From the NCBI RefSeq assembly GCF_002904295.1, contig NZ_PPHG01000092.1, forward strand, positions 204 to 64,203: a stretch of 64,000 nt of DNA. Reading direction: 5' to 3'. Shown piece after piece: positions 24,126 through 33,143 of the stretch. The notes under the pieces were generated by a model, which saw only the letters and a program-made list of their open reading frames with translations, had not been told where the DNA came from and ran no database searches. The translations under genes were made by a program, and so were the position numbers. Positions within the stretch are counted from its first letter, which is position 1, and the number at the start of each line of letters is the position of its first letter. The DNA comes from Amycolatopsis sp. CA-128772. Lineage in GTDB: Bacteria > Actinomycetota > Actinomycetes > Mycobacteriales > Pseudonocardiaceae.

Positions 24126-26135
24126 GTGCCTGCACCCGAGGACTTCTGGAGCTACTTCGGCGCGGTGGCCACCTACCTGGCCGTGCTGGCGGTCCCCGGC
24201 GGGGTCGTCGGCTGGGCCGCCGGCCTGCGCGGCTGGGCCCTGGCCGGCCTCGCGCCGCTGCTCAGCTACGCCATCACCGGCCTCGCCGGGCCCTGGCTGG
24301 CCATCGCGCACGTCCCGTACGGCTCGCTCAGCGTCGCCGCGGTCACCCTGCTGCTCGCCGCCGTGCTCTACGGCCTGCGCCGCCTGGCCACGGCACGCGG
24401 CTGGCTCACGCCGGGCGTCGAGGAGCCGGCGGTGCCGTGGACGCGGCGGGCGCACCTGGCCGTCGGGGCCTGCGTGGCGACCGCCGTCGCCGTGTCGATC
24501 GCCGTGGTCGTCTCCGGCCGCGGCGGGACGACCGCGGTGTTCCAGCGCTGGGACACCGTGTTCCACGCGAACGGCATCCGCTACATCGCCGAGACCGGCG
24601 ACGGCTCCCTGACCGGCATGGGCACCATCAACTGGTACCCCGGCGGCTCCTTCTACCCGAACGCCTACCACCTGGTCGGCGCCCTGGTCTACGAGCTGTC
24701 CGGGACGTCGGTCCCGGTCACCCTCAACGCGGTCACGATGCCGATCGCCGGGCTGTTCGCGCTGGCCATGGCCGCGTTGGTCCGCCAGCTCGGCGGCCGC
24801 GCGGTGTTCGCCGGCAGCGCCGCGCTGGTCGCCGGCGGGGCCACGACCGGGGCCTACGAATCCGTGTCGAGCGGCCTGCTGCCGTTCGCGCTCGGCATCG
24901 TGCTGACGCCGCTGGCGGTGATCGGGCTGCAGCGGTTCCTCGCGCGGCCGGGCGTCGACACCGGCGCGGTGCTGGCGCTGAGCGCGACCGGCCTGCTCGC
25001 CGCCCACTCGAGCGCGCTGTTCGGGGCCATCCTGTTCGCGTTCCCGCTGGTGGTGCAGCGCTGGTACCGGGCGGTGCGCGGCCGCCGCGTCGACGGCGTC
25101 CCGGAGGGCAGGCGCGCCTGGCGGGTCGCCGGTGGCGACGTCCTGCGGATGGTGCCGGTGATGGTGGCCGCCGGGGTGCTGGCTGCGCCGATGATCCTCG
25201 GCGCGATCGGCTTCACGTCCGGTTCGTACCCGTACCACGCCTGGGGCTCGCACATGCCGGTGTGGAAGGCGCTGGCCATGCTGGCGACGTTCAAGCAGGT
25301 GCTGCCGGTGCCGCAGATCTGGCTGACGGTGTTCCTCGCGATCGGTGTCTTCACGCTGGTCGCGCTGCGGCGGATGCGCTGGCTGGTGCTCTCGGCGCTC
25401 GGGCTGTCCGCGCTGTTCGTGGTCGTCGCGTGCTTCGGCGGCGAAGACTGGGTCATCGCCCTGTCGCGGCCCTGGTGGAACGACCGGTTCCGGCTGATGG
25501 CGCTGGCGTCGATCCCGCTGTGCCTGCTCGCCGCGCACGGCATGAGCGAAACGCAGCGGTGGCTGGCGAAGCTCGCGAGCGGCCGCGCCTGGGTGCGCGC
25601 GCGGCCGTGGCTCACCGGCCGGGTCGGGCTGGCCACGGCGGTGCTGCTGGTGGTCGCGATGGGCGTGCTGACCGGCGGGTTCTACCGCGCGGCCAACGCC
25701 AAGACGGTGTCGCTGCTCTACTACAACGGCCTGCCCGGTGAGGTGGTCCCGCCGGTCAGCCAGGACGAGATCGACGCGATGGACCGCCTCGGCACGCTCG
25801 GCATCCCCGCCGACCAGAAAGTGCTCAACGACCGGCTCGACGGCACGGCCTGGATGTACGCCCTGACCGGGGTGCACCCGGTGGCCGGCCACTACGACGC
25901 CGGTGTGGCCCCGCCGGACGCGCTCTACCTGGCCCAGCACTTCGCCGACTACGACACCGACCCGCAGGTGCGCGCGGCCGTCGGGCGGCTGAAGATCCAC
26001 TACGTGCTGATCGGCAGCGGCACCATCCGCCGGGACACGCCCATCGCGCGCGGCCTGCAGCACCTGGACGGGCACGACTTCCTCAGCGTCGTCTACCGGA
26101 ACCCGGGCGCGGTCATCTACCGGATCGTGAAGTAG
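24126..26135 (+). CDS. Large polytopic membrane protein, DUF6541-like
   Basis: 669 residues from a GTG with GGAAAG upstream. More than twelve hydrophobic helices, with an extracytoplasmic loop at about 135-185 holding RWDTVFHANGIRYI and INWYPGGSFYPNAYH, and a soluble C-terminal domain from about 525. The WYPGG loop is typical of a widespread actinobacterial family (DUF6541, assigned from memory) that resembles GT-C transferases. A cell-wall glycan role is inferred from the position next to glf. A perfect hairpin follows the stop. Confidence 0.7.
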   Translation: MPAPEDFWSYFGAVATYLAVLAVPGGVVGWAAGLRGWALAGLAPLLSYAITGLAGPWLAIAHVPYGSLSVAAVTLLLAAVLYGLRRLATARGWLTPGVEEPAVPWTRRAHLAVGACVATAVAVSIAVVVSGRGGTTAVFQRWDTVFHANGIRYIAETGDGSLTGMGTINWYPGGSFYPNAYHLVGALVYELSGTSVPVTLNAVTMPIAGLFALAMAALVRQLGGRAVFAGSAALVAGGATTGAYESVSSGLLPFALGIVLTPLAVIGLQRFLARPGVDTGAVLALSATGLLAAHSSALFGAILFAFPLVVQRWYRAVRGRRVDGVPEGRRAWRVAGGDVLRMVPVMVAAGVLAAPMILGAIGFTSGSYPYHAWGSHMPVWKALAMLATFKQVLPVPQIWLTVFLAIGVFTLVALRRMRWLVLSALGLSALFVVVACFGGEDWVIALSRPWWNDRFRLMALASIPLCLLAAHGMSETQRWLAKLASGRAWVRARPWLTGRVGLATAVLLVVAMGVLTGGFYRAANAKTVSLLYYNGLPGEVVPPVSQDEIDAMDRLGTLGIPADQKVLNDRLDGTAWMYALTGVHPVAGHYDAGVAPPDALYLAQHFADYDTDPQVRAAVGRLKIHYVLIGSGTIRRDTPIARGLQHLDGHDFLSVVYRNPGAVIYRIVK

Positions 26136-26139
26136 AACG

Positions 26140-26176
26140 CCCTCGTGGCCGCGGCGCCCCACCGCGGCCACGAGGG
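26140..26176. terminator. Hairpin terminator
   Basis: Perfect 15-bp inverted repeat, CCCTCGTGGCCGCGG at 26140-26154 and its complement at 26162-26176, seven-base loop, four bases after the stop of the gene at 24126-26135. Confidence 0.85.
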
Positions 26177-26262
26177 CCCCCGCACCCCCGGGGCGTCTGC
26201 AAGTACCGACGCCCGAGGGACGGCAATCGGTTTCCCGATCACCTCGATGCCACTCGATCGGA

Positions 26263-27144
26263 CTAGCGCAGCTCCGGCAGGACGTCGCTCGCCACCTGCT
26301 CCAGCACGGCTTCGCGACCCTCGTACGGCGACGATGACCGCGGCCAGTGCGAGATGACGTCGGTGAACCCGAGCTCCTTCGCCCGGCCCACGGCGTCGCG
26401 GAACGCCTCCACGCTGCTCAGCGAGAACACCGGGGACGCATCCAGGCTCAGGTGCCGCTGGATGCTCGCCCGGTCGCGGCCCACCGCGTCCAGCCGCCGG
26501 TCGAAAAGCTCGGTGAGCTCCCTGATGCCGGCCCACCACTCGCCGGCCGTCGCGCCGCCCTTGCCGGTCGTGACCCAGCCCGCGCCGAAGCGCGCGGCGA
26601 GGGTCATCGTGCGCGGCCCGTTCGCCGCGACGACGAAGGGCAGCCGCGGCCGCTGGACCGGGCCCGGCAGGTTGCGGGCCTCGCGAGCGCGGTAGTACTC
26701 GCCGTCGAAGTCGAACTTGTCGGTCATCAGCAGCCCGTCGAGCGCCTCGACGAACTCGGTGAAGCGGTCCGCGCGCTGCTTCGGCGTCAGCTCGGGTGCG
26801 CCGAGCACCGCGCCGTCGTAGTGGAGGTGGTCGACGCCCGCGCCGACGCCGAGGACGAGCCGGCCGTCCGAGATGTCGTCGAGGGTGTTCAGTTCGCGCA
26901 TGAAGGGCACGGGGTGGCGGGCGACCGGGGACGCCACGAACGTGCCGAGCCGGATGCGGGACGTCACCGTCGCCGCGGCGGTCAGGGTCGGGATCGCGGA
27001 GAACCACGGGCCGTCGACCAGGTTGCGCCAGCCCAGGTGGTCATAGGTCCAGGCGTGGTCGAAGCCGTACTCCTCGGCGGCCCGCCACTTCGGCTCGGCG
27101 GCCCACCAACGATCTTCAGGGAGAATGACGATGCCTACTCGCAC
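26263..27144 (-). CDS. LLM-class, probably F420-dependent oxidoreductase
   Basis: 293 residues, bacterial luciferase-like TIM barrel. N-terminal VRVGIVILPEDRW, HAWTYDHLGWR and the segment IRLGTFVASPVARHPV with DDISDGRLVLGVGAG are typical of the F420-using branch. FVVAANGPRTMTLAARFGAGW is the phosphate-binding part. Starts at GTG 27144; the longer frame upstream is antisense to other genes. Substrate unknown. Divergent from the HAD gene with an 81-base gap. Confidence 0.87.
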   Translation of the reverse strand: MRVGIVILPEDRWWAAEPKWRAAEEYGFDHAWTYDHLGWRNLVDGPWFSAIPTLTAAATVTSRIRLGTFVASPVARHPVPFMRELNTLDDISDGRLVLGVGAGVDHLHYDGAVLGAPELTPKQRADRFTEFVEALDGLLMTDKFDFDGEYYRAREARNLPGPVQRPRLPFVVAANGPRTMTLAARFGAGWVTTGKGGATAGEWWAGIRELTELFDRRLDAVGRDRASIQRHLSLDASPVFSLSSVEAFRDAVGRAKELGFTDVISHWPRSSSPYEGREAVLEQVASDVLPELR

Positions 27145-27225
27145 ACCGCCGGACGTTATCGGCTGCCACCGACAGTCGCACGGACGGGCAAGCCTTCCCC
27201 CGAACGAGTCAGGGACAATGGCCGG

Positions 27226-28041
27226 GTGGAGAGACCCCAGTTGATCGCGTCCGACGTCGACGGCACCCTGCTCGGCCCCTCCGAATCCCTCACCGGCCGC
27301 ACGATCGCGGCCGTGCGCCGGGCGATCGAGGCGGGGGTGCCCTTCGTGCTGGCCACCGGCCGGCCGCCGCGGTGGATCGCGCCCGTGGCCGGCCCCCTCG
27401 AGCTGACCGGGTACGCGGTGTGCGCGAACGGCGCCGTCCTGTACGACTGCGCCCGCGAGGAGGTCGTCGCGGTGCACGGCCTGCTGCGGCCCGAGCTGCT
27501 GCACGACATCGCGCACGCGCTCGACAAGGCCCTGCCCGGCTGCCGGCTGGCCACCGAGCGCGTCGGCACCGGCGCGGTCGACCACGACATGCGCAACTTC
27601 GTGATCGAGCCGGACTACCACAACCCGTGGGGCGACGGCGAAGGCCGCACCGGGCCGCGCGCCGAGGTCCTCGGGCACCCGGCGATCAAGCTGCTGGTCA
27701 GCCACCGCGGGATGTCGTCCCAGGAGATGGCGGACGCGGTGAACGCGCTGTTCGACCGGGACGTCGACGTCACCTACTCGTCGTCCGGCGGCCTGGTGGA
27801 GCTGTCCGCACACGGCATCACCAAGGCGACCGGCCTGGCCGACGTCGCCGAGCGGCTGGACGTCGAACCCGGGCAGGTCATCGCCTTCGGGGACATGCCC
27901 AACGACGTCGAGATGCTCCGCTGGGCGGGCCACGGCGTCGCGATGCAGAACGGGCACCCGAAGCTGCTCGAGGTGGCCGACGAGGTCACCGGGCCGGCCG
28001 GCGAGGACGGTGTCGCGCAGGTCCTCGAGCGCTGGTTCTAG
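27226..28041 (+). CDS. HAD-superfamily hydrolase, Cof type
   Basis: 271 residues. Sugar-phosphate or phospholipid-head-type phosphatase of the Cof/YbiV subfamily. Motif I is SDVDGTLLG (nucleophile D10), motif II LATGRPP, motif III the Lys of AIKLLVS, and motif IV IAFGDMPNDVEML. The C2 cap lies between motifs II and III. Starts at GTG 27226. Its stop overlaps the convergent plsC stop by four bases. The substrate cannot be inferred. Confidence 0.88.
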   Translation: MERPQLIASDVDGTLLGPSESLTGRTIAAVRRAIEAGVPFVLATGRPPRWIAPVAGPLELTGYAVCANGAVLYDCAREEVVAVHGLLRPELLHDIAHALDKALPGCRLATERVGTGAVDHDMRNFVIEPDYHNPWGDGEGRTGPRAEVLGHPAIKLLVSHRGMSSQEMADAVNALFDRDVDVTYSSSGGLVELSAHGITKATGLADVAERLDVEPGQVIAFGDMPNDVEMLRWAGHGVAMQNGHPKLLEVADEVTGPAGEDGVAQVLERWF

Positions 28042-28778
28042 CCGGCATCGGGACGGCGGTCGAGCTCGGCCGCTTCGGCCGGGCTCGGCGCCGTGCCGCC
28101 CAGGTGGGCGGGCAGCCACCAGCGTTCCTCGTCGGACGCCGGCCGGTCGGGGTACTCGGCCTGGGCGCGGTCGAGCAGCGCGCTCATCCGGGTGCGCAGC
28201 TCCTTCGTGACGACGTCCCAGTCGTCGCCCTTCGCCGGGTGCATCGGCTCGCCGATGAGGATCGAGACCGGCACGTGGCGGCGGGTCAGGTCCTTCGGCC
28301 GGCCCTTCGTCCAGAGCCGCTGGGTGCCCCACAGCGCCATCGGCACGACCGGGACGCCGGCCGCCGCGGCCATCCGGACGGCGCCGGACTTGATCTCCTT
28401 GACGGTGAACGACCGGCTGATCGTGGCCTCGGGAAAGACACCCACGACCTCGCCGGCCTGCAGCTTCCCGAGGGCCTCGCGGTAGGAGCCCAGGCCGGCG
28501 GAGCGGTCGACGGAAATGTGGTGCATCCCGCGCATCAGCGGCCCGGCGATCCGGTTGTCGAAGATCTCCTTCTTCGCCATGAACCGCGTCAGCCGCTTGG
28601 CCGGGCGCGCGCCGAGGCCGCAGAAGATGAAGTCCAGGTAGCTGATGTGGTTGCACGCGATCACCGCGCCGCCGCGACGCGGGATGTGCTCCGCGCCGTC
28701 GATCCGGATGCGGTTGTCGAGTACCCGGAACATCGTCCGGGCCGCCGCGATCACGGGCGGGTAAACCAGGTCAGCCAT
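28038..28778 (-). CDS. 1-acyl-glycerol-3-phosphate acyltransferase (PlsC family)
   Basis: 246 residues. Motif I NHISYLD (HX4D), motif II around KKEIFDNR, motif III FPEATISRS and motif IV VVPMALWG are recognisable. It lacks a clear N-terminal membrane anchor but has a hydrophobic stretch near the active site, as peripheral family members do. Starts at ATG 28778, nine bases after the upstream membrane gene's stop, so it may be the last gene of that operon. In this setting it could acylate a phospholipid precursor or a glycolipid. Confidence 0.87.
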   Translation of the reverse strand: MADLVYPPVIAAARTMFRVLDNRIRIDGAEHIPRRGGAVIACNHISYLDFIFCGLGARPAKRLTRFMAKKEIFDNRIAGPLMRGMHHISVDRSAGLGSYREALGKLQAGEVVGVFPEATISRSFTVKEIKSGAVRMAAAAGVPVVPMALWGTQRLWTKGRPKDLTRRHVPVSILIGEPMHPAKGDDWDVVTKELRTRMSALLDRAQAEYPDRPASDEERWWLPAHLGGTAPSPAEAAELDRRPDAG

Positions 28779-28787
28779 CCGGCAAGG

Positions 28788-30227
28788 TTACGGGAGCGTA
28801 GGTTCGGAGCGGCGGATCAGCGAGGGAGAACACAATACGAGGGCGAGCAGGATCGCGAACAGCGCGACGGACTGGTGCTTGGTGCCCTCGATGCCGTCGC
28901 CGAGCGCCGCGGTGCCGAACTGCGTCACCGAGACGGTGAACAGGAACGCCAGCGTGACGCCGAGTGCGGTCCGCCGCCACAACCACGTCCTGGCCAGGAC
29001 GAACAGCCAGATCGGCACCAGCGCGAAGAGCCCGAGCGGGGCGATCAGGCCGGTCAGCCACGACACCACCGGCACCCGGTGTTCCTGCGCGTGCGGCAGG
29101 TACCCGGCGCTCTCGTCGAAGCTGCCGAGGTAGTCCGGCCGGGCCGTGAGCTGGTCGGTCGCGGCGCGGTCGAGCACCTCCAGGGTCCGGCCCGGGTGGC
29201 TCGCGAAGTACGTCACGACGTTCCGACGGCTCATCCGGTCGCGGTACTGCGGGTAGAGCGGGTCCATCGTCGCCGGGTGCAGGTGCCACCAGCCGTTGCC
29301 CGCGTACTGCGCGAACGACGGCGGCAGCCCGAGCTCGGCCAGGTCGGCTCGGGTGTCGTGCCGGCCGTCGACGATGTTGAGGAAGATCGAGTTGAAGACG
29401 TTGATCTCGCGGGAGTCGTCGCCGGGCCGCGCGGCGAGGGTGCCGTCGGGCGCTCGCGCGGGCTCGACGCTCTGCTGCGCGTACAGCGTGACGGCGCCGA
29501 GCGCACCGATGACCAGCGCGGCCAACGCCCACCGCCGCACGCCCCGCAGCGCGCCCGGCCGGACGAGCAGGATGGCCACGGCGAGGATCGGCAGGATGGT
29601 CAGCGTCTGGACCTTGGCGTTGACCAGCAGGACACCGCCCACGAACGTCACGGCCATGCCTGCGTAGCTCCACCGGCCCTCGCGGGCGGTCAGCAGCAGG
29701 CCGCCGACGGCGAGGAGCAGGCCGAGGAAGGCCGCGCCTTCGCCGAGCACCGCGGCGAAGTAGCCGAAGAACGCCGAATCCGCGACGACCAGCAGCAGCC
29801 CGGCCGCCGCGAACAGCCGGGTCCGGCGCGGCTGCGGCAGGCCGAGCACGATCGCGGTGACCGCGGCCGCGGCGATGACGCTGCTGAGCAGGCCCAGCAC
29901 GACGAGGCTGAGCGTGGCGTGCAGGCCGAGCAGCCGGCCGAGCCGGACGGCCAGGTCCGCGAGCCAGCTCTGGGTGAGCAGGTACGTCGGCCGGCACGGC
30001 ACCGCGCCGGGGTCCGCGGTGTAGGTCAGGTGGATGAACGGCTCGGGCCCGCCGTGCCAGGTGAGGCCCGCGCCGCACAGCACGCGGGCGCCGTCACCGT
30101 TGTTGGACATCGCGATCGGGCGCGGCACCAGGAACCGCACCACGAACAGCGCGAGCGACGCGCCGAACACCCCGAGCCCGAGCCGCGCCTCGGCGCCCAG
30201 CTGCCGTCCCGGGACCTCGAGCTTCAC
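28788..30227 (-). CDS. Polytopic membrane protein, possible WsfD-like hexose transferase
   Basis: 479 residues with about nine to ten helices. The first outside loop holds VPRPIAMSNNGDGARVL, an NGDG pattern that I associate, from memory and with low certainty, with WsfD-type glycan hexose transferases. A second outside region contains NSIFLNIVDGRH and a soluble loop at about 245-340. Start is GTG, coupled by GTGA to the AftB-like gene. A GT-C type transfer from a lipid-phosphosugar is the likeliest role. Confidence 0.55.
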   Translation of the reverse strand: MKLEVPGRQLGAEARLGLGVFGASLALFVVRFLVPRPIAMSNNGDGARVLCGAGLTWHGGPEPFIHLTYTADPGAVPCRPTYLLTQSWLADLAVRLGRLLGLHATLSLVVLGLLSSVIAAAAVTAIVLGLPQPRRTRLFAAAGLLLVVADSAFFGYFAAVLGEGAAFLGLLLAVGGLLLTAREGRWSYAGMAVTFVGGVLLVNAKVQTLTILPILAVAILLVRPGALRGVRRWALAALVIGALGAVTLYAQQSVEPARAPDGTLAARPGDDSREINVFNSIFLNIVDGRHDTRADLAELGLPPSFAQYAGNGWWHLHPATMDPLYPQYRDRMSRRNVVTYFASHPGRTLEVLDRAATDQLTARPDYLGSFDESAGYLPHAQEHRVPVVSWLTGLIAPLGLFALVPIWLFVLARTWLWRRTALGVTLAFLFTVSVTQFGTAALGDGIEGTKHQSVALFAILLALVLCSPSLIRRSEPTLP

Positions 30228-31975
30228 GAAGGACAGGGTACGTAGCGGAAGTCCGGACCCTTGTCGAGGTCGGCCACCAGGGACTTCGCCTCTTCCGCGC
30301 GCGGGTACACCGAGACCCAGTACGGCGTGCCGACGCGGCGGAAGGTCGCGACCTGGTACCTGCCCGCGTATACCGGGTCGATCGCGCAGTGCTGGCGGTC
30401 GCCGAACCCGACGTCCGGCACGGCGACGGCCGGGCGGCGGCCGTTGACCACGTAGTCGTAGTCGGTCGCGACGCCGCCGTCGTGCCGGCCGTCGCGGGCG
30501 ATGTGGTCGTCGGTGCGGCCGAAGACGTCCACGATGAGCAGCTGCCCGCTCTGGGCGGCGAGCGCGCCCGGCGCGGCGGCGCTGACCACCGACCCGGGCG
30601 GCAGGTAGCCGCCGAGCCAGCCGCCGATCTCGGCGAGCTCGGTGCCGTGCGCGCGCCAGTCGCGCACGCGGTCGAGCATCTCGGGGCTGAACACCGAGAC
30701 GAGCACGGCGATGCCGGCCAGCCCGCAGGCGGTCACCGGGACCAGCCGCGTTCCGGCGGGCCACGCCTTCGGCCGCGGCGACGGCTTCCCGGCGACGTCC
30801 ACGGTGAGCACGCCGTAGGTGGCCAGCGCCGCGACGGCGAGCAACGGCGGCAGCGGGGCCAGCAGCCGCCACGACGGACCGGGGTCACCGCCGATCAGCA
30901 CCGCCGCGGCGGCGAGCCCGACGGCCGTGGCGAACAGCAGCCCGAGCAGTGCCCGGGCCTCGGTGGCCATGGCCACCGGGGCGTCGCCCCGAGCCGGCGG
31001 CGGCGCTGCTGCGCCGACCGTGCCTTCGCGCCGGGCGGGCGGCTCGGTCACCCGGGACGCCGGTTCGGGGCGGCGCAGCAGCAGCGCCACCGCGGCGACC
31101 AGGCCGAGCAGCAGGAAACCCTGGTGCGCCAGTGCGAACCCGGACAGGTACGGCCAGCCGGCGGCGACCCGCGAACCGAACGGCCCGCCGAGCTTCGCGG
31201 CCAGCGGCGCCGGGAGGAAGTGCTGGTAGAACGTCGCTCGCCAGGCCAGCCGCGGGATCAGGAACACCAGCGCGCCGAGCAGGTAACCGACCGGCGCCCA
31301 CCAGGTGTGCCGGCGCTTCCGGGCCGCGCCGACGAGCCACAGGCCGGCCAGCGCCGCGACCACCAAGCCCTCCGGGCTGGTCATCACGGCGAAGGCGACG
31401 AGCACCCCGGCGACCACCGGGCGCCGCGCGGCGAGCGAGTACCCGACGGCGAGGACGAGCAGCACGAACAGCGGCACTTCCGAGCCCGACCCGCCGTAGA
31501 CGGCGAGGCCGCCGGCGCTCGCGGTCAGCACCGCCGCGGCCACCCCGATCGCGGGCCGCGGCTCGGCGCCGACCGGGGCGGCCGCGACGACGATCCGGTT
31601 GACCAGGAAGCAGGAGATGAGCACGCAGGCCAGCGTGGCGGCGACGCCGAACACGACGGCCGCGGTGCGCACGTCGGCGCCGAACGCGGCCCGCGGGAGG
31701 GCGATCAGCACCAGCCACAGGAAGTTCGTGTACCCCTCGACGCGTTCACCGGGGTTGAAGACCGGGCCGTTGCCGTCGGCGATGTTCTGCGCGTACCGGA
31801 ACGTGACGAGCGCGTCCTCGGTGACGGTCGCGAACAGCAGCTGGTGGAGCAGCGAAAGGCCGAGCGTGAGGGTGAGGACGAACCCGCGCCAGCCGCGGTC
31901 GGTGTCGAGGCGGCGCCAGGTCAGCACCACGATCGCGGCGACGACGAACCACGCCACCACGACCGCGTAGACCAC
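30224..31975 (-). CDS. AftB-like GT-C glycosyltransferase
   Basis: 583 residues: about ten helices, then a soluble extracytoplasmic domain from about 430. The first loop reads TEDALVTFRYAQNIADGNG followed by NPGERVEGYTNFLW, the pattern of AftB, which caps arabinan with beta-1,2-arabinofuranose. The first catalytic acid is Glu rather than Asp in the usual DD pair. Start GTG at 31975 with GAGGGGG upstream. It is co-transcribed with the membrane gene at 28788. True AftB function is likely but related mannosyltransferases share the motif. Confidence 0.7.
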   Translation of the reverse strand: MVYAVVVAWFVVAAIVVLTWRRLDTDRGWRGFVLTLTLGLSLLHQLLFATVTEDALVTFRYAQNIADGNGPVFNPGERVEGYTNFLWLVLIALPRAAFGADVRTAAVVFGVAATLACVLISCFLVNRIVVAAAPVGAEPRPAIGVAAAVLTASAGGLAVYGGSGSEVPLFVLLVLAVGYSLAARRPVVAGVLVAFAVMTSPEGLVVAALAGLWLVGAARKRRHTWWAPVGYLLGALVFLIPRLAWRATFYQHFLPAPLAAKLGGPFGSRVAAGWPYLSGFALAHQGFLLLGLVAAVALLLRRPEPASRVTEPPARREGTVGAAAPPPARGDAPVAMATEARALLGLLFATAVGLAAAAVLIGGDPGPSWRLLAPLPPLLAVAALATYGVLTVDVAGKPSPRPKAWPAGTRLVPVTACGLAGIAVLVSVFSPEMLDRVRDWRAHGTELAEIGGWLGGYLPPGSVVSAAAPGALAAQSGQLLIVDVFGRTDDHIARDGRHDGGVATDYDYVVNGRRPAVAVPDVGFGDRQHCAIDPVYAGRYQVATFRRVGTPYWVSVYPRAEEAKSLVADLDKGPDFRYVPCPS

Positions 31976-32053
31976 CCGGCCCCCTCACGTCGGCACCGAA
32001 CCCACGCCAGGTTATCGATCAGCGGCAGCGGCGCGTTTCCCGCGGGCCGGTGA

Positions 32054-32073
32054 CTTGCCCTGAACGGGGCAAG
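32054..32073. promoter_or_regulatory. Short inverted repeat upstream of AftB-like gene
   Basis: CTTGCCC at 32054-32060 and GGGCAAG at 32067-32073 with a six-base spacer. It lies about 80 bases before the AftB-like start and 90 bases after the flippase-like stop; operator or weak terminator are both possible. Confidence 0.4.
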
Positions 32074-32115
32074 ACCGCGGCGGCGGCGGGCCTGGTCAAG
32101 GCCGGACGCCCGCGG

Positions 32116-32157
32116 TTGTCCACATGTGCGTAAACCCTGTGGACAACCTGTGGGCAA
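32116..32157. promoter_or_regulatory. Cluster of three DnaA-box-like sites
   Basis: TTGTCCACA at 32116-32124, its exact complement TGTGGACAA at 32138-32146, and TGTGGGCAA at 32149-32157. TTGTCCACA is the favoured actinobacterial DnaA box. The cluster sits directly after the flippase-like stop and 140 bases before the AftB-like gene. No dnaA or dnaN gene is near, so this is not read as oriC. Confidence 0.6.
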
Positions 32158-32163
32158 CCCCGG

Positions 32164-33132
32164 TCAGGATGCGGGGACCGCCGGGCGGGCCGAGCGGGCC
32201 GCCACCGCGGCGAGGCCCGCCGTGAGCAGGTCGGCCACCGTGAACATCACCCGGGAGGCCACCGCGAACGCCGTGGCCTGGCCGACCGTCAGGCCGCTCG
32301 CGGTCAGGACGGCCACCTGCGCGACCTCGCGGACGCCGACGCCGCTGGGGAGGATGAACGCGAACGTGCCCACCGTCATCGCCACCGCCATCGCGCCCAC
32401 GCAGAGCACGAAGCCGCCGAGGCCCGGGGTGCCGACCGAGTTGGCCAGCAGCCACAGGTGGACGCCCTGCAGGCACCACGCCGCCGTCGACGCGGCGAAC
32501 ACCTTGCCGATCACCGCCCAGCCGAGCGGGTGCGCGAGCGGCGGCCGGCGGAGGATCCGCAGCACCAGGGACGTGCCCCAGGTCAGGATCTTCGGGTGCA
32601 GCATCGCCAGGCCGAGCGGGATGAGCACGAACAGCCACAGCGCGCGCGGGCTGTTGCTGAACACCGCGGGCGCCGCCAGCAGCGACACCACCAGCGCCGA
32701 CACCACGCCCACGCCGAGCTGGATCAGGGAGCCGGTGAAGATCCGGGCGCGGGCCAGGCCCGCCTTGCGGCCCAGCTCCATCTGCAGCAGGTACGCCCAG
32801 ACCGAGCCCGGCACGTACTTGCCGAGCGAGCCGACCAGGCAGATCTGCGCGCCCCGGGCGTAGCCGATCGGCTCGCCGAGGTCGTCGACCATCATCTGCC
32901 AGCCCCAGGTCGACACCAGGATGGCCGCGACCAGGGCGAGGAGGCTGAGCAGCGATGACTGCCAGGCGACGTCACGCAGGGTGTGCCAGAACTCGCCCCA
33001 GTTGGCCGCCAGCTGCTTCGCCGCGAAGCCGATGACCAGGGCGATCGCGACCCACCGGACGACGTCGAGGATCTTCGCGCGGGTGGACTTCGGCTGCTTG
33101 CCGGCCGCCGGCAGGTCCTCAACGGTCGTCAT
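32164..33132 (-). CDS. Flippase-like membrane protein (lysylphosphatidylglycerol synthase TM / UPF0104 family)
   Basis: 322 residues with about eight helices. GSLGKYVPGSVWAYLLQ and the C-terminal FAFILPSGVGVREVA segments are typical of the UPF0104/AglD-like flippase-like family found in glycolipid and surface-polymer loci. Starts at ATG 33132 with GAGGAGAG upstream, 11 bases after the LuxC-like stop, so it closes the LpxA-ACP-SDR-ligase-LuxE-LuxC operon. Movement of the product lipid or sugar across the membrane is a reasonable inference; no substrate can be read from sequence. Confidence 0.82.
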   Translation of the reverse strand: MTTVEDLPAAGKQPKSTRAKILDVVRWVAIALVIGFAAKQLAANWGEFWHTLRDVAWQSSLLSLLALVAAILVSTWGWQMMVDDLGEPIGYARGAQICLVGSLGKYVPGSVWAYLLQMELGRKAGLARARIFTGSLIQLGVGVVSALVVSLLAAPAVFSNSPRALWLFVLIPLGLAMLHPKILTWGTSLVLRILRRPPLAHPLGWAVIGKVFAASTAAWCLQGVHLWLLANSVGTPGLGGFVLCVGAMAVAMTVGTFAFILPSGVGVREVAQVAVLTASGLTVGQATAFAVASRVMFTVADLLTAGLAAVAARSARPAVPAS

Positions 33133-33143
33133 CGACGCTCTCC

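Noticed and set aside
24105..26171. 688-residue minus-strand open frame
   Set aside because: Antisense to the DUF6541-like membrane gene; His/Arg/Gln-rich without domains.
27372..30245. 957-residue plus-strand open frame
   Set aside because: Runs antisense to plsC and the WsfD-like membrane gene; composition is shadow-like, with no motif.
32116..32157. Replication origin (oriC)
   Set aside because: Only three boxes, no AT-rich unwinding region, and no dnaA or dnaN gene nearby.
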